This document shows, in pieces, positions 11,427-23,894 of a stretch of DNA of 64,000 nucleotides; position 1 is the stretch's first letter; each line of letters begins with the position of its first letter. Origin of the DNA: Cornus controversa (Eukaryota; Streptophyta; Magnoliopsida; Cornales; Cornaceae); NCBI GenBank assembly GCA_026545225.1, contig CM048845.1:74332033-74396032 (forward strand), in the 5' to 3' direction. Below the pieces are notes generated by a model. The model ran no database searches. It saw only the letters and a program-made list of their open reading frames with translations, and was not told the origin of the DNA. The translations under genes and the position numbers were made by a program.

Positions 11427-11756
11427 ATTTATCTCAACGGAGACTTGAATTCTCAACTTTCCATTGGTGAGAAATTTGCATGCTACTCTCTAAAAGGAGG
11501 GGTAATATGCAATTATTAGTTTTTAAAGCTCAGGAGGATTTCATGCATTTAATCGGTAATATGGGATTTTCAAAAATCCCAATGCTTGCCATTTATTTTT
11601 TAATAGTAACTTGACTAAAGGGAAATACCTTAAAACTGTTTTATATTTTAAGTATCATTAAAAGTTTAAAAAAGAAAACATTAGAAGTTTAGTGCATGGG
11701 GTGATATGATTTTTTTTTTTATATATATAGTTTATGGAGTTATCTAATTAACTCAT

Positions 11757-11798
<42 letters not shown>

Positions 11799-12960
11799 CC
11801 CGATCAACTCCCACAATATAAATGGTATTTACAGTAGGGTCATGGGCATGCACAAGAGTTTTTATTATTGTACATTGTTTGGGTGCTGAGATATGTGCTT
11901 TTCACTCTGTCATATGGCCAAAGGACAACTTCTTTCGGTATCTATTTACATAGGAAATGTTCTTATTTTTTTAAAACAAAATTGCAACAAACTTCAAGAG
12001 AAACTGAGAAAAAGAGAAATAAACAATTTGAACTAACATAAGAACAAAAATAAGAAGTCAAAATGGAGAAGCATCCGACCTGTATGGATTAATGGAAAAT
12101 TCTTGCACAAGTACATGCATCATATTTTCATAAACTATACATATAAAAAATTTCTGTCTTTTTCATACTTTGTCGGATAAAGAATTTCATACCAAATGTG
12201 AACTACTTGTCTAGTCTATATTTTAAGCATACTTTTCTAGAATTGCATCATATTGCAGGCTAAGGTGGTGTTTGAATTCAGCACTTAATTTTAAATAAAT
12301 TAAATATTTATACAATTAAATGTGTTTAATAACACAATTTAAATATTATTTAAAGAGTAAACGCTATTTAAAAATAATAAAATTTTAAGTGATAAAAATT
12401 CACATGCTGAACACTTAAAATTCTAATAAATATCTAAAAAAATCTGAATTTTTGTTACTAAAATATTTCTGTAATTAAAATCTCAATTTTAGTCTCCCAG
12501 TCATGTCTTATCAGACGCTATCAAAGAGCATCTTTTGGTTGCTTAGATGATAATGTACATCATTTCTAACACGTAATAAAAGATACTGTATTTTGGTCAA
12601 CAATATTTCATGACGACAATAACCAATCTGAACTAACATAAGAAAAAATAAAAACATAAGAAGTCAACATTGAGAAGCACCCGACCGACCTGTTTGGATT
12701 AATGGAAAATTCGTGGTATACGACTACAAGAAGGCCAAGTGTCAGCTTTCAGAACCCATGCACCTGAGGCAAATTTCTATCTTTTTCATACTTGTGTTTA
12801 GTCTATATTTTAGGTTATTCCTATTATATTGTATTACAGGTTGAGCATGCCTCCTCGGTTGACTCTATCAAATTTTATGATATATTTCTATTATTTTCCA
12901 TCAACATACAATAATGACTCATACTATGAAATTTTAGAAGAGAGTAGTTGAAGAATACCT
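11427..12960. other. Noncoding remnants of CCD upstream sequence
   Basis: No gene is found. A (TA)n run lies at 11761-11796. The stretch 11840-11965 duplicates 5895-6020. From 12490 the text CAGTCATGTCTTATCAGACG with TCAAAGAGCATCTTTTG matches the upstream flank of the CCD copies, which suggests that this is what remains of the promoter side of the broken fourth copy. Two sections (about 11990-12090 and 12620-12720) share AACATAAGAA, GAGAAGCA and GGATTAATGGAAAATTC. Confidence 0.5.
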
Positions 12961-12984
12961 AATACGAGATACATAAGTGTTGAA

Positions 12985-13142
12985 AAATCAATTTAAATTT
13001 ATGTCGAAAAAGGTTAATAATAGAGACTATTTGTTTATTGATTAGGAGATTAATGGAAAGATGTAGACATAAAAAGAGAGATCACTGTATAGTTTTTATT
13101 AATTTGGAGAAAGCCTATGACACCTAGGAAACTAATATGGAG
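12985..13142 (+). pseudogene. LINE reverse-transcriptase fragment
   Basis: With several frame changes the translation gives NQFKFMSKK, then MERCRHKKRD and IVFINLEKAYDTPRKLIW. This matches the reverse-transcriptase domain of plant LINE-type elements (usual form QFGFMPGRST...FIDLEKAYDRVPRE), including the region leading to the catalytic centre. It is short and carries stops. It stops where an LTR begins at about 13145. Confidence 0.6.
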
Positions 13143-13144
13143 TG

Positions 13145-13745
13145 TGTGCACACAAATTTTGAGTCCGAAATCTAGGATCGAACACGTGAAAAAATGTTCA
13201 ATTTTATTAATAATCAAGAAATGGGTACAATCCTCTTGTGTCTGTGTGTGATTACTTTATAATAAATAATCTTCCTCTGATTAGATTCCCTTAGACTATT
13301 CAATCCAAGGGTTGGAAAGAGCTTGATCTTGAATCAGTAGTTGAAAGTTATTCAAGTTCTTTGATATTGAAGAAGACTTGAATGAATTTTCAATCGAGTT
13401 ATCATGAACGGTGCAATAAAGATCTTCAAAGAATAACATCACGAAGTGTGGCGCGCTTATTGATCTTTGTCTTCATAAACTTCCAAGTGTGCTTTGGCAT
13501 TCTCTTAATCTCCTTTTTTTTTTTTGTTGAATGTGTTAGGTGGCCTTATATTTATAGGCCAAAGAGTGGGGCATTTAATTTGGTAACTCTCCAATAATTG
13601 TACTAATTTGCATAACTAAATTTAAATTAATCACACATTTTTTAAAAGTCTCAACTTTAAGAATTTTGATACATGTCTATTGACGGGACTCACATTATTG
13701 AAATTTAATTCAGTTAGACCATCACAAAATTTAAGTGTTCTCTTC
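13145..13745 (-). mobile_element. Short solo LTR, same family as the 21-26 kb gypsy
   Basis: The segment opens TGTGCACACAAATTTTGAG and runs to ATCACAAAATTTAAGTGTTC, matching both ends of the gypsy LTRs at 21477-22738 and 24637-25725 (TGTACACACAAATTT...AATTTATGTGTCTACA). The middle (CTTCAAAGAATAACATCACG, ATTTATAGGCCAAAGAG) also matches, but the internal ~70-bp tandem repeats are nearly absent, so the LTR is about 600 bp. No clear target duplication could be read. Orientation follows from the TATA-like CTATAAATATAAGG on the minus strand. Confidence 0.65.
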
Positions 13746-14109
13746 TAAATATTTTTATTTAACTTGAGGCATATCAGGGCAATGGGCAGTTTAATTTGTC
13801 GGAAGATTAATAGCGTAAAAATGGGACCATGGCAAGCACTTTGCAAGCTCCATACGAATAGAGGGGGCTTTTTCACACGTGGTGTTCTTGAATGCACTTT
13901 ATGTCCATAATCTCAACCATGCATGCAAAGACCAAGGGAATCTTCTAGGCCCATTATTGATGTTGATGGTTGCGGAATGGTGCGTGATAGAGTTCCAAGG
14001 AAGGTGATAGATATGATGCTAGGTTATGGGGTTGGAGGGAGGGGACGATAATGATAATGCTAATGCTGTGATCGATGGATGGTACATCTCATGGAATAAA
14101 TCCCATTTG

Positions 14110-14161
<52 letters not shown>

Positions 14162-14558
14162 GGGACCATATGTGTAATTTTGTCAATTCTGTTGCAAAAC
14201 AGAGGAGGAGGAGGAGGAGGAGGAGGGTTTAAAAGCTCTACAATAATAATGCTCACTCACAAGGTCTGGAGGGAACTCCAAGAATGACCAGATGAGAAGT
14301 TGCCCACTGTGATGCAGCTCATTGGAACAGAAGCATCTTTGCTGAACAGAGTCACCATTTTTGAGGATTAAAGGGCCTGCAGGAAGCCAGTACACCTAGT
14401 AATTGTTAAAAAATTCATTACAGAAACCACATCTCTCCATATAAATATGAATACAATTACATAAAGGACACTATGGATAGCAAGGAATTAATACAATTTC
14501 ATGCCAACCACTTGGTATAACCAGTTCAACCCTATATTATGTAAATATAGACTATATT
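13746..14558. other. Noncoding spacer downstream of CCD copy 2
   Basis: I recognise no gene. It holds a (TA)n run at 14113-14159 and an (AGG)n run at 14202-14225. Short ORFs on both strands here are explained by these simple repeats. Confidence 0.5.
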
Positions 14559-17500
14559 TTATACAATGTTCTGGTTTCGCAAAGCTTCTGATCCTGTTAT
14601 TGTGGATAGGGGCATTGACATGAAAGCTCCATGGAAACCATATGGCACTCGACATGGCACCGTAATTTTGGCAATTGGCTCACTAGTAAAGTTCTTTGTA
14701 TCAATAATATAAATCTGCAAGAAATGTGTTTAAATCAGTATATATTTACATCAACATCAAAAGTTATCAATAACAGTAGTTGTTGAGACAGGAATGAGTT
14801 ACCTGAGATGTACAACTCTCTTCATTATGAACAAAAGAGATGATCCAACCATCGTCTTCCTCAGAACCTCCACGTTTAGGGACAAATGCAGCTCCAGAGC
14901 AGAAGGTGTTCTTCTCAAATTTATGATATTCAACCTTTATGAAGTTCTCGCGTTGTCCCTTTCCCTGCTTCACATGTCAAAAGTGTTTAGCACAATCAAT
15001 CATTCATGAACATAGTAGAAAATAAAAATAAAAAATGTGCAAGAAATTTATTACCTGATCAAATCTGGGTTCTGGTTCTCCCAAGTAAAGCTTGCCTAGT
15101 CCACCATACTTGGCCATGCCTAAAGTATCAAATCAACACACTATTTTAAGTCAAACAATTCAGAATTTAAATTATAAGAGTAATAGTTTTTTTTCTTGAA
15201 GGTTATTGTTTCTAGATTACCTGAGGCGGAGCTCGCACTGGAGTCAGCAATCTGAGTATAACCATATTTGTTTTTAACACCCGTAAAATTTTCATTAATC
15301 ATAGGAAAATCCATGGAGAATTCGGTTCCACTGATATTCTTTTCCTTGATCTCTCCATTTAGCATATTTAATCTCCACTCACAACAATGAGAAAAGAATA
15401 ATCCATCCTTTGTCAAACTGTCATCTCTGTCTCCAACTGAACTTACAGGCTTAAAACCTCTCGAAAACCACTCAAATTTGTTCAAACCAAAATCAGGTCC
15501 TGGTATGATTGATCCACGAGCTCTACATGCCAACACCACAACCTATTCTTCCTCATGAAAGCAATTTTCAAAATGTGAATTAATTATTGGTTTGAATTCT
15601 TCTTTTCAAAGGCAAGGACTGGTCAAAAAAAGATAATAAAAATATGTACTGTACACTGTTCTTGCTGGTTACCTGATCACCATCTTCATAACAGTTAAGA
15701 ACGTGAAGTACACAACTTGGTTCCACCTCAAACCACTGAACTGATTCTGCATCACCGTAACGAGGCATTACCCCAATCCTTGCATACCCTTCCTTATCAT
15801 ACCTCATCAATCTGCATATTACGTTAACATTTTAGGTAATAAATTGAAACCTCATTTTAAAGTTCTTCTAGAAAGGATTTCAGAATTGTACTCACGGGCC
15901 TCCTCCAATGAGTCGGTTTATGTCTATAGTTAGTGGAAAATCTATGATCACATTGTACCTGCAAACCATAAAACCATATTAAATAAGTTGAATTAAAATT
16001 GATTGACACCTCCAGAGGCAAAGACATTGGATTATTAATTAATTTACCTCTGTGTAACACCTATGTCATGGCAAAGGGTACATCTGTTGAATTTGAGATC
16101 CACTTTATGTACTAATTTCTTTCCATCAGCTAGAAAAGAGAGATAATTAAAAGACATTAGAATATAAACACGATATTCTCTTTGATCTTGTTTGAAATGT
16201 TTCCCATTGACTAAAACACAACAAGAATATACCTGAAATCACTCCCAGTTCAAAGTAAGGTTTATTTGCATCAACCCCCATTGAGATCAGCTCCCCGGTG
16301 CCTGGAGCTTTCTGCATGCAGTAGAATTATTACTTGAGCAAAATCATTGTATAGTTGTTTGATGTCAAATCAAAGATACAATATTATTGTATAGCTTAAT
16401 GAATTAATTAGTACCTTTGGGTGGCTAGTGAATGGTCGATTCCAAGCTCCATTGACATCCCAATTGCCTAAAGTTTCTAGTGTAAGGATGTCCATCTCTT
16501 GAGGCAAATAATTCTCAGCAATTGAGTATAACTTCCCAGAATGCATAAAAACATTGGTGTTGCTAAAGTCTTTGTTTACTTTGCCGAATCTTAACTGAAA
16601 TATTCAAGAAGAAATAATAGATTATGGTACGTCTTAAATTTCAATTATCTATATACTTCGCTTATTTTTGGTAGAATTTAGCATAGCCTGAAACATTATT
16701 TTTGCTCACCGTATTTAGCAGATGAGCTGACAAAATAGCCAGCGCATCCCCTTCGATTGCTGGAAGAAAAGAAGGTTTATTTCTTTGACTTTCTAACTTG
16801 AATGTCTCAGTATGAACATGTTTGTTGTTGTAGAAGACATTCCAGCTTCCACCACTATCTTTATTAAAATACAAAGCATGAAGCATTCCTTCTCCTTCCA
16901 CCCAACTGTGACTTGATCTTCCAAACACAGAACTGGTTGATTTTAATCCTCCAAAAAGAGGGTTTGCACCTGCAAGTAGAATACAATTCACAAGTTAACA
17001 ACATTTTAACTAATGCAGGCAAATTTATAAACAATATATTGTTAATTTTTTTGTTATTCATAACCAAAAGGGTGGCCTTGCTTGGCACTTTTACTGCAAA
17101 CAGTTGGCCATCAACAAATGATGAGATAGAGAGCCATACTAACAGTTCATGTTCTGTCATTATAACAACAAATTCATTTATATTTTCTAAGTGAATTGAG
17201 AAGCACTTTGTCATGATCAAATTGAAACAATTCTTATGTATGTTGAACTTTATGGAAACTTACAACAATTATATTCCATCCAATTTGTTTTTATATAGCA
17301 TGTTGGTTTAGATATTTTATATATCAATATCTATGTTCGCCCATGTTAATTTATTTATCATCCTTAAAATATACTATCCTACTAAGGAACCTAGGAACTA
17401 TGACATAGACAATCATGCATGTTAGAATGTGATATTTAAAGGATATTATGTATGTACCATTTCTTAAGTAAACACCCTCTGGAAAATCATCTGGAATCCT

Positions 17501-18297
17501 CCCTTCAATTCTGTTAACATGAACAGCTTCTCCCAACTCTTCAACCGGAGCAAAGTTACTCTGCTAGTATGTAGATATAATTAACAACTAATCAATCAAA
17601 ATTACCATATCTGCGTATTTAATTCATGTCCGAGCATGTTTGTTAGTATGAAAGATAAATGCATCATAGTGGTACCTGAGATGGGAGCAATGGCTGATCA
17701 TGGAATTCGAACACGGAGTCAACAAAAGCATCCAACAAATTCACATAAGTGTTGTTGATGATTTCAGAAACACTGATTTGCAGAGGAACTTGCTGCAACT
17801 CTCTCAATAGTGGCTGCTCATCGAAACCAAAACTATATCAGTTTTTTTTTTGTAGTATGAACCAAAACTATATCAGTTATTCAGTTTATGCTTTTGTAGA
17901 AATTTTTAGATTGTTTCATTTTAACATGACTCTAGTTTTTGGTACGTAGCTAGTTGGATAAAGTTTTAGATTAATTTATTATTATTTTGAAAAGAAAAAA
18001 AAAATAAAGGTGCCAGAATGAAGCTAAAATTAAGTAGATAAGATTGAAGTACTTGAACTGTAAATAAATTCGTTTAAGCAGATTCTGATCAAATAATTTG
18101 GAGGATAGAGTTTTACATGTCCAAATATAGCTGTACAGTTGGCAATTCTAATAAGTTTGGACTTCAGCTGATAAAAATTTGCATACTTGAGTCTGTGAAG
18201 GTTTAACTTGTTGATACTTGAATTAAAAGCTATGCATTTTAACGAACATGTATCATACATTCATCCTAGAGAGAAAGCTATATATATGTATAATGTC

Positions 18298-18352
<55 letters not shown>

Positions 18353-18461
18353 TAACCTTGAAAGCAGAGGAGAGAGAGGACTTGAAGTAATCAACTCTGT
18401 GTGAAATTGAAGGCCTCTGGACACAGCAATTCACTTGAAATGCACAAGTCGAAATGGCCAT
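14559..18461 (-). CDS. CCD1-like: CCD1-like carotenoid cleavage dioxygenase, copy 2 (intact)
   Basis: Thirteen exons join in frame to 617 aa: 18461-18357, 17813-17676, 17560-17458, 16969-16710, 16594-16415, 16311-16233, 16129-16048, 15958-15896, 15811-15673, 15542-15221, 15119-15055, 14964-14803 and 14714-14559. All introns are GT-AG. The family (non-heme iron dioxygenases of the RPE65/CCD fold) cleaves carotenoid or apocarotenoid double bonds to ionone-type products. The four iron-ligand histidines are present: His260 (FTSHPK), His309 (TLCHDIG), His373 (LHVLNCYE) and His594 (PYGFHGAF), with Glu379 nearby. The N-terminus (MAISTCAF..., Ser-rich, no acidic residues until D24) precedes the usual start of the domain and could be a plastid transit peptide, unlike cytosolic CCD1. 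RNGANPLF carries Ala where the family has RNGPNPLF. Start chosen because it opens exon 1 in all copies. Substrate is inferred only. Confidence 0.93.
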
Positions 18462-19261
18462 CTCTCTCTCTCTCACACACACACACATGTTACAAACTTA
18501 ACATCAAACTTATGGAGTAATTATATATATATATATATATCTTATTCATGTCTTTATCCGATAATATCAGAGAGCATCTTTTGCTTACTAGATGCTAATG
18601 GACTTTACGCACTGTTGGGGAATTTGGACATTTTAAATTCTATTGATAATAGAAAATATTCAAAAAATATTTCATTTATACCTAACTTATTTTTGACAAA
18701 ACCAGTCTAAAAGAAGGTCAGTTAAATTCTATTAAACAAACAAGTACTAAATGTAGAGAGAGTAAAAAACGTACGCAGTCATGTGCACGTTCATATTAAG
18801 ACATTTTGAAATAAAATTCAACAACAAAACTATTAAGACGGACATTATCATTTGATTGAGCCAATCGTTACAATAATCACCAAATCATTCATATAATGCT
18901 TCTCAAAATTCGAATATATATAATTTAAAATAGAAGATATTATTTTGGATTTAACGATAGAGGAGAACAAAAATAATGATAATTTTAGAGAATTATAGAA
19001 AGGTATAATACAATTATTGGGTATCTCGGAATAACTACTATATAATACCCACCCAATAACAAATTTATAAGTACTACATTTATAATTTTCCATAGTTGAC
19101 AGCCTTGACCATGATACACAACTACAATTAACAATTCAGAAGAGTTTTTTTTTTTAGTCTCAGACACTCTTTCATGTGTGTTCACATCTGTGTTGGGAAA
19201 TAACGTTAAAAACTTGTATTATTTTAAAAGACAAACATTTGCATCCCACATGCAATGAATA

Positions 19262-19264
<3 letters not shown>

Positions 19265-19313
<49 letters not shown>
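19265..19313. repeat. (TA)n microsatellite
   Basis: A 49-bp TA run upstream of CCD copy 2. Confidence 0.95.
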
Positions 19314-19315
<2 letters not shown>

Positions 19316-20042
19316 ATCAACAATATTTCCAGATGACGACAAGAACCCATTCTGTTTGTACTGAGGGGTGTAATTTATAACAATTAATATTTGGAATATT
19401 TTGAATGAAATAAATATTCCACCCTCACATCACATCTATCTAGTCTGGATCGTTTATTGTATTCAGCAAGGTGTTTTACCGTGCATGTTCAACCATTTAA
19501 TTCGACAATTAGTTGACAATTATTTGCTATTATCATGAAAAATACAAAGTTAGTATTTGGTAGAATTTCTAAATATTCGGTAACTCGGGAGTAATTAATA
19601 ATTTTTTCGACACTGTTATTTTGATAGGACACAATTTTTCTGATTCATTCTCATTATTTTCCATGCACAATTTCATGGTTACATCAAGAGCAATGACACT
19701 GGTGTTTTTGTAGAAATTAATGTTCCATTAGTCAGTGACTTCTTTCTTGGAACAGTTTTGACTATGGCCTGAGTGATTTCACTGAAAAGATGACAAACTA
19801 GGCTATAATATTTTAAGCCAATGGCTCCTTATCACATCATTATCATATGCTGAATCCAGAAAATAAATGGTCTGTGATTAACCGAACATGAATTTTTTGA
19901 CTGTTTTATTTACCCAATAGAAAAAGACTGAATTATATATTTATTATCTATCAAAAAATTAATCTTAATACAACTCATAAGTAGGATTATAACTCTCCAC
20001 CTAATACTTGTAATGAAATTGTTTAACATTCAACATTAGAAA

Positions 20043-20135
20043 TACTAACAAAATGGCATCAAATGATACCCTGTCTTTTAAGATGCTGTATCCCTTGCGA
20101 TCATGTCTGATATCAACCGTCCTTAGATTTGTCAC
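20043..20135 (-). repeat. RRP46: Duplicated RRP46 3'-flank segment
   Basis: This piece (GGCATCAAATGATACC, ATCATGTCTGATATCAACCG, CCTTAGATTTGTCA) matches 27630-27706, which is the sequence directly after the RRP46 stop codon, and 31927-32030. It lies about 1.6 kb upstream of CCD copy 2. It marks the join between the RRP46 end and the CCD upstream region in the duplicated unit. The RRP46 coding part itself is absent here. Confidence 0.6.
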
Positions 20136-20389
20136 TGTGAGTGAGAGAGAGAGTAATATAGCTCATATGTAACATATCTTTGAACACAAGTGGCCGCAAT
20201 TCAGAGAGAAATTGTATCGGACACAATTTCTGAAAAATGAAGGCAGGACTTGGTGCAATGCTAAATCTGCTTTATTATAACATGGAAGTCACTTTGAAAT
20301 AAAAATAATTTCTCGACATGCGCAACAATAATATTGTGTACTTGTGATCTTTTTCAAACTCCGTAATAGTAAGAGCCTCTTATATTGGT

Positions 20390-21471
20390 GATGAGTGCAT
20401 ATTTTATGCATGAACTATATCCAAACTTATATTAGTTAGTACTTTATAATATTTATTTTAATTAATTAATCGGTGTTTATTACATTTTAGACCATTGGTA
20501 ATTATTATTAAAAGAAGAGGTTATATTGGTCGTTTTTAATAAATAAAATTTCAAAGACCAATTGAGCTGATCAAAATGATTTGGAGAAAATTTTATAAGA
20601 GTTTTAACATGTTAAATTCATTTTTGGACTCTTTATTCCATTTTGAAAAGAAATCTAGAAGGAAAATTCTGAAGTTATCTCCGTAAATTCATCATATCTT
20701 TTGACTCGAATATCCAAATGATACAAAATCTATGAAAATAAGACTTATAGGCCCTCACTTTTGTATTTCATGTAAATTTCGTGAAAAGTACGTCTTGAAT
20801 TTCAAACTTGATCTGTGAGTCGAATAAAATTATACTTCTTTTGCTTGGAGAAAATTCTAAAGATACTTTATAAATATGAGAGGATTGGAGGATGAAAAAA
20901 AGGAGGAGAAACTAGTGAAGGTGAAGGCAAAGAAAGTAGAGACAATCTGCGTTTTATTTATTTTATTTCATTATGTCTTTTATGTAACGAAACTCCTTTA
21001 CTAAGGTTGAAGAGAAAACTCCATTAATGAAATGATATTTTAGCTTTTGTTTACTTAATTCCTTTTATTATGATTTTCATATATTTGGTTCTTACTTCAC
21101 AAGATTGATTGAATTTTATTGCTTTAACATTAATATCATGTATTCTTGATAGTTAGAAATTCAAAATTCATTTGGTTGATGTCTCTTGTCAGCAAATATC
21201 TACAATCTTATGTTTTTCATATTTTGAATACATATGATGCTTAAAGTTTGCTGTTTTAATCGAAGAAAAATCGACTTTGAATATATATTTTATGTGGGCT
21301 TTATTGCAAAATCTTGAAAAAGCAATAAATTGATTTCTAAATTACTTCTCTAAAGATGGGAATTAGTAAATAAATAATTCGATTTACATGAATTTAATGG
21401 TGGTAGAATCCAATGCCTTGGTAATTTCTTTCTATTGATTTCAATCTCTTTGTTTCAATTAATATTGCATG
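20390..21471. other. Noncoding, possibly a retroelement flank
   Basis: No coding sequence is recognised. GATGAGTGCATATTTTATGC, and later ATTATGTCTTTTATGTAACG with ACTCCTTTACTAAGG, are phrases seen in long LTRs of plant gypsy elements. The gypsy insertion at 21477 may therefore be nested in an older LTR that resumes at 25726. Neither end could be fixed. Confidence 0.3.
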
Positions 21472-21582
21472 TTTAGTGTACACACAAATTTAGTGTCCGA
21501 AAATCTAGGAATGAAAATGAGTAACAAACAATCAATTTTCTTAATTTCAGAAAAATGGGTACAATTTTCTGTGGTCGATTCT

Positions 21583-21831
21583 CTAGTAACCCTTGTGGAC
21601 GGGTGTGAGTGGGCGGGTGCGAAGACAAATACTGGACTGAGCTACCACACTAACAGGGTACATGATGCTCAATCCCACATCGCCTAGGTGTGGAGAAGGG
21701 GATGTGCTTATATGTAGTGTGTTTTCTTCAAATGGTATAAGGTCTTTTGGGGTAAAACCCAAAAGCAAAATCGTGCGGACTTAGGCCCAAAGCGGACAAT
21801 ATCATATAATGTGTTGGAGCGGGATATTATA
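21583..21831 (+). mobile_element. 249-bp insertion with snRNA-type promoter motif
   Basis: The right LTR reads straight through this point, but the left LTR is interrupted by 249 bp with GATTCT on both sides (21577-21582, 21832-21837). Inside, ATCCCACATCG (21672-21682) equals the plant snRNA upstream sequence element RTCCCACATCG, and TTATATG follows about 26 bp later, a spacing like Pol II snRNA promoters. Downstream text (GGCCCAAAGCGGACAATATC) does not match an snRNA. It is a small repeat that carries this promoter-like pair. The repeat family is not identified. Confidence 0.65.
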
Positions 21832-21939
21832 GATTCTTTTACAAGAAAGAATCTTCTTCTGATTTAATCTCCTTGATGTTTGGTGCAAGGGCTTCAAAGG
21901 CTTGTTCTTAAACCGGTACTAATGAGCTTTCTAAATATT

Positions 21940-22380
21940 CAAGATTAAGGAAGGCTTGACGGGATTAAAGGTCTTCAAAGAAAAACGACACTTGTGTGGC
22001 GTACTTGATATTATTCGTCTTCAGATTCTTCGATGGTTGAAGGTCTTAAAGACTTGTTCTTAAACCGGTAGTAATGAGCTTTCTAAATATTCAAGATTAA
22101 GGAAGACTTGACAGGATTTTCAATCGAGGACCGATAGAGCTTGATCTCGAACAGTGGATTAAAGGTCTTCAAAGAAAAACGACACTTGTGTGGCGTACTT
22201 GATGTTCTTCGTCTTTAGATTCTTCGATGGTTGAAGGTCTTAGAAGAGTTCAGATTCTTCGATGGTTGAAGGTCTTAGAAGCTTGATGTTCTTCATCTTC
22301 AGATTCTTCGATTATTGAAGGTCTTAGAAGTAGAACGACACTCATGTGGCATGCTTGATGTTCTTCGTCTTCAAAACTTC
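21940..22380. repeat. ~70-bp tandem repeats, left gypsy LTR
   Basis: Units containing TTCTTCGATGGTTGAAGGTC, AACGACACTTGTGTGGCG and TTGATGTTCTTCGTCTTCAG recur about four to five times with internal rearrangements. The right LTR has more units (24890-25350). Confidence 0.85.
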
Positions 22381-22738
22381 GAATGTTAGTTTTGGCAGAG
22401 CTTTGTGTTCTCTTGATCTCTCTCTCCCTATCCTTCCCGAATGTGTAGAGTAACCTTGTATTTATAGGCGAAAGGATGGGGGTTTAATTTGGTAACTCCC
22501 TATTAATTTATACCAACTTTCATAAATAAAGAGATTTTGCCTCTTTTTATATGGAAGAATATTCAAATTTAAATTTGAATTGTCACATATATATATTTTT
22601 TAAACAACTTGGACCTTCAAAATTTTGACACGTGTCCGTTGATGGGACCCGTAATCGTAGAATTTAATTGACCAAGAGTGTTTGACTTGTTAACCAATCA
22701 GACGGTGATTAGACCATCACAAAATTTATGTGTCTACA

Positions 22739-23894
22739 AATTGCCTCCACTTCAAGCCTCACGCTATATCGAGTTTGTCACGTATCTAAAGCAAGACTTG
22801 AAGTATTTAATTTTTGCAAAGTGTTTTTTTTTTACGAAAATCCAATTGTAAAGAGAATGTCATATTTGTCAAGTTGAATTGGAGTCTTGAAAAGGACTTT
22901 TTATTTTTATATTTTTTCTTGTCCAAACAGAATTAGAGTCTTGAGAATCCTATTACAAATAGGATGTTTTTTTCCTTGTTCAAACAGAATTGTAGACTTA
23001 AGAATAATACTTGAAAGAAGTCCCTCAAACTGCTACCGAAAGGAACTTAGTTTCTTTCCCTTTCTTCTACTGCCGCCCATTGCCTTTTCTTTTTTTTTTT
23101 TTTTTCTTTCTTTCTTTCTTTCCCTCCCTGCCTACCACCCCTACTTTTTGTTTCACGCTGGTATCTTCTTCTTCTTCTTCTTTTTTCCACTAGTTTCTTC
23201 TTCGTTTCTTTTTTTTTTCTTTTTTTTACTTGTGTAAAACAAAAAATATATATACAATGATTCTCATTATGGTGCCTACTAGTTTTGAACTTGATATCTC
23301 AAAGAAAATTATTCCAACACTATACAATCTCTCTTGCACTACCTTATGTATTACAAATCTTTGAAAAATAATATAACATGCAACTTCAAAAATTTTATTT
23401 TTTTTCCAACTACACTATTTTTTTTTCTACAATTTCTAACTCTTTCACCAACCTATAAGACCCCCTATTTATAGAGTTAGAGAGGAATGGTTTAGGTTGA
23501 AAAATATAAAATTTTAAAACAAAAATTCAAAAAATAAAATATAAAAAAAAATTCAAAATACAGAACTTTGAATTTAAATATCTAAGATTTGATCTCCATA
23601 TCTCCAATTTGAATTTTGAACTGCTAACGTGACTGTGTAAAAGATATATTTTACAAAGTTTTGAACTTGAGACCTCTTGTGGAATAAATTATACAAAATA
23701 TCATATCTCCTACAATTCTTCTTATGTTCATTTTTGGCTATACATATCATTTTCAGCTCATTTTTTACTATTTTTCTTCTCATTTGGAAATCAATCCCTA
23801 TAAACATAAAATGCACATATAAGAACATTTAAATAAAGTAAAATAGTAATTAAAGACTTATTTTTAAATATAAAATAGCAAGTTTTGTGCACTT
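22739..23894. other. Interior 3' part of the gypsy element
   Basis: There is no coding sequence. It contains T-rich and TTC-rich low-complexity runs (23080-23230) that give spurious Phe-rich ORFs. The stretch 23430-23890 is an inverted relative of 9506-9960 near the dead CCD fragment. Confidence 0.5.

Larger units (their letters stand above)
18462..20390. other. Upstream region of CCD copy 2
   Basis: A CT/CA-rich leader (18462-18488) precedes the ATG. The flank shares blocks with the upstream regions of copies 1 and 3 (TCAGAGAGCATCTTTTGC, TAGATGCTAATGGACTTTA). A (TA)n run lies at 19265-19313. No protein-coding gene was found. Homology to the RRP46 3' flank lies at 20043-20135. Confidence 0.6.

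Noticed and set aside
20043..20135. Coherent minus-strand reading with NLRTVDIRHDRKGYSI, with relatives at 27.65 and 31.95 kb
   Set aside because: At 27.7 kb this text lies after the RRP46 stop codon, so it is the duplicated 3' flank of RRP46 and not an exon of a new gene.
21583..21831. Cassandra-type LTR with embedded 5S rRNA, or an snRNA gene
   Set aside because: None of the 5S rRNA promoter or gene text is present, and nothing resembling an snRNA follows the TATA-like box. Only the promoter-like motif pair is supported.
22887..23237. Phe-rich 116-aa ORF
   Set aside because: It is a translation of T-rich and TTC-rich low-complexity sequence inside the gypsy element.
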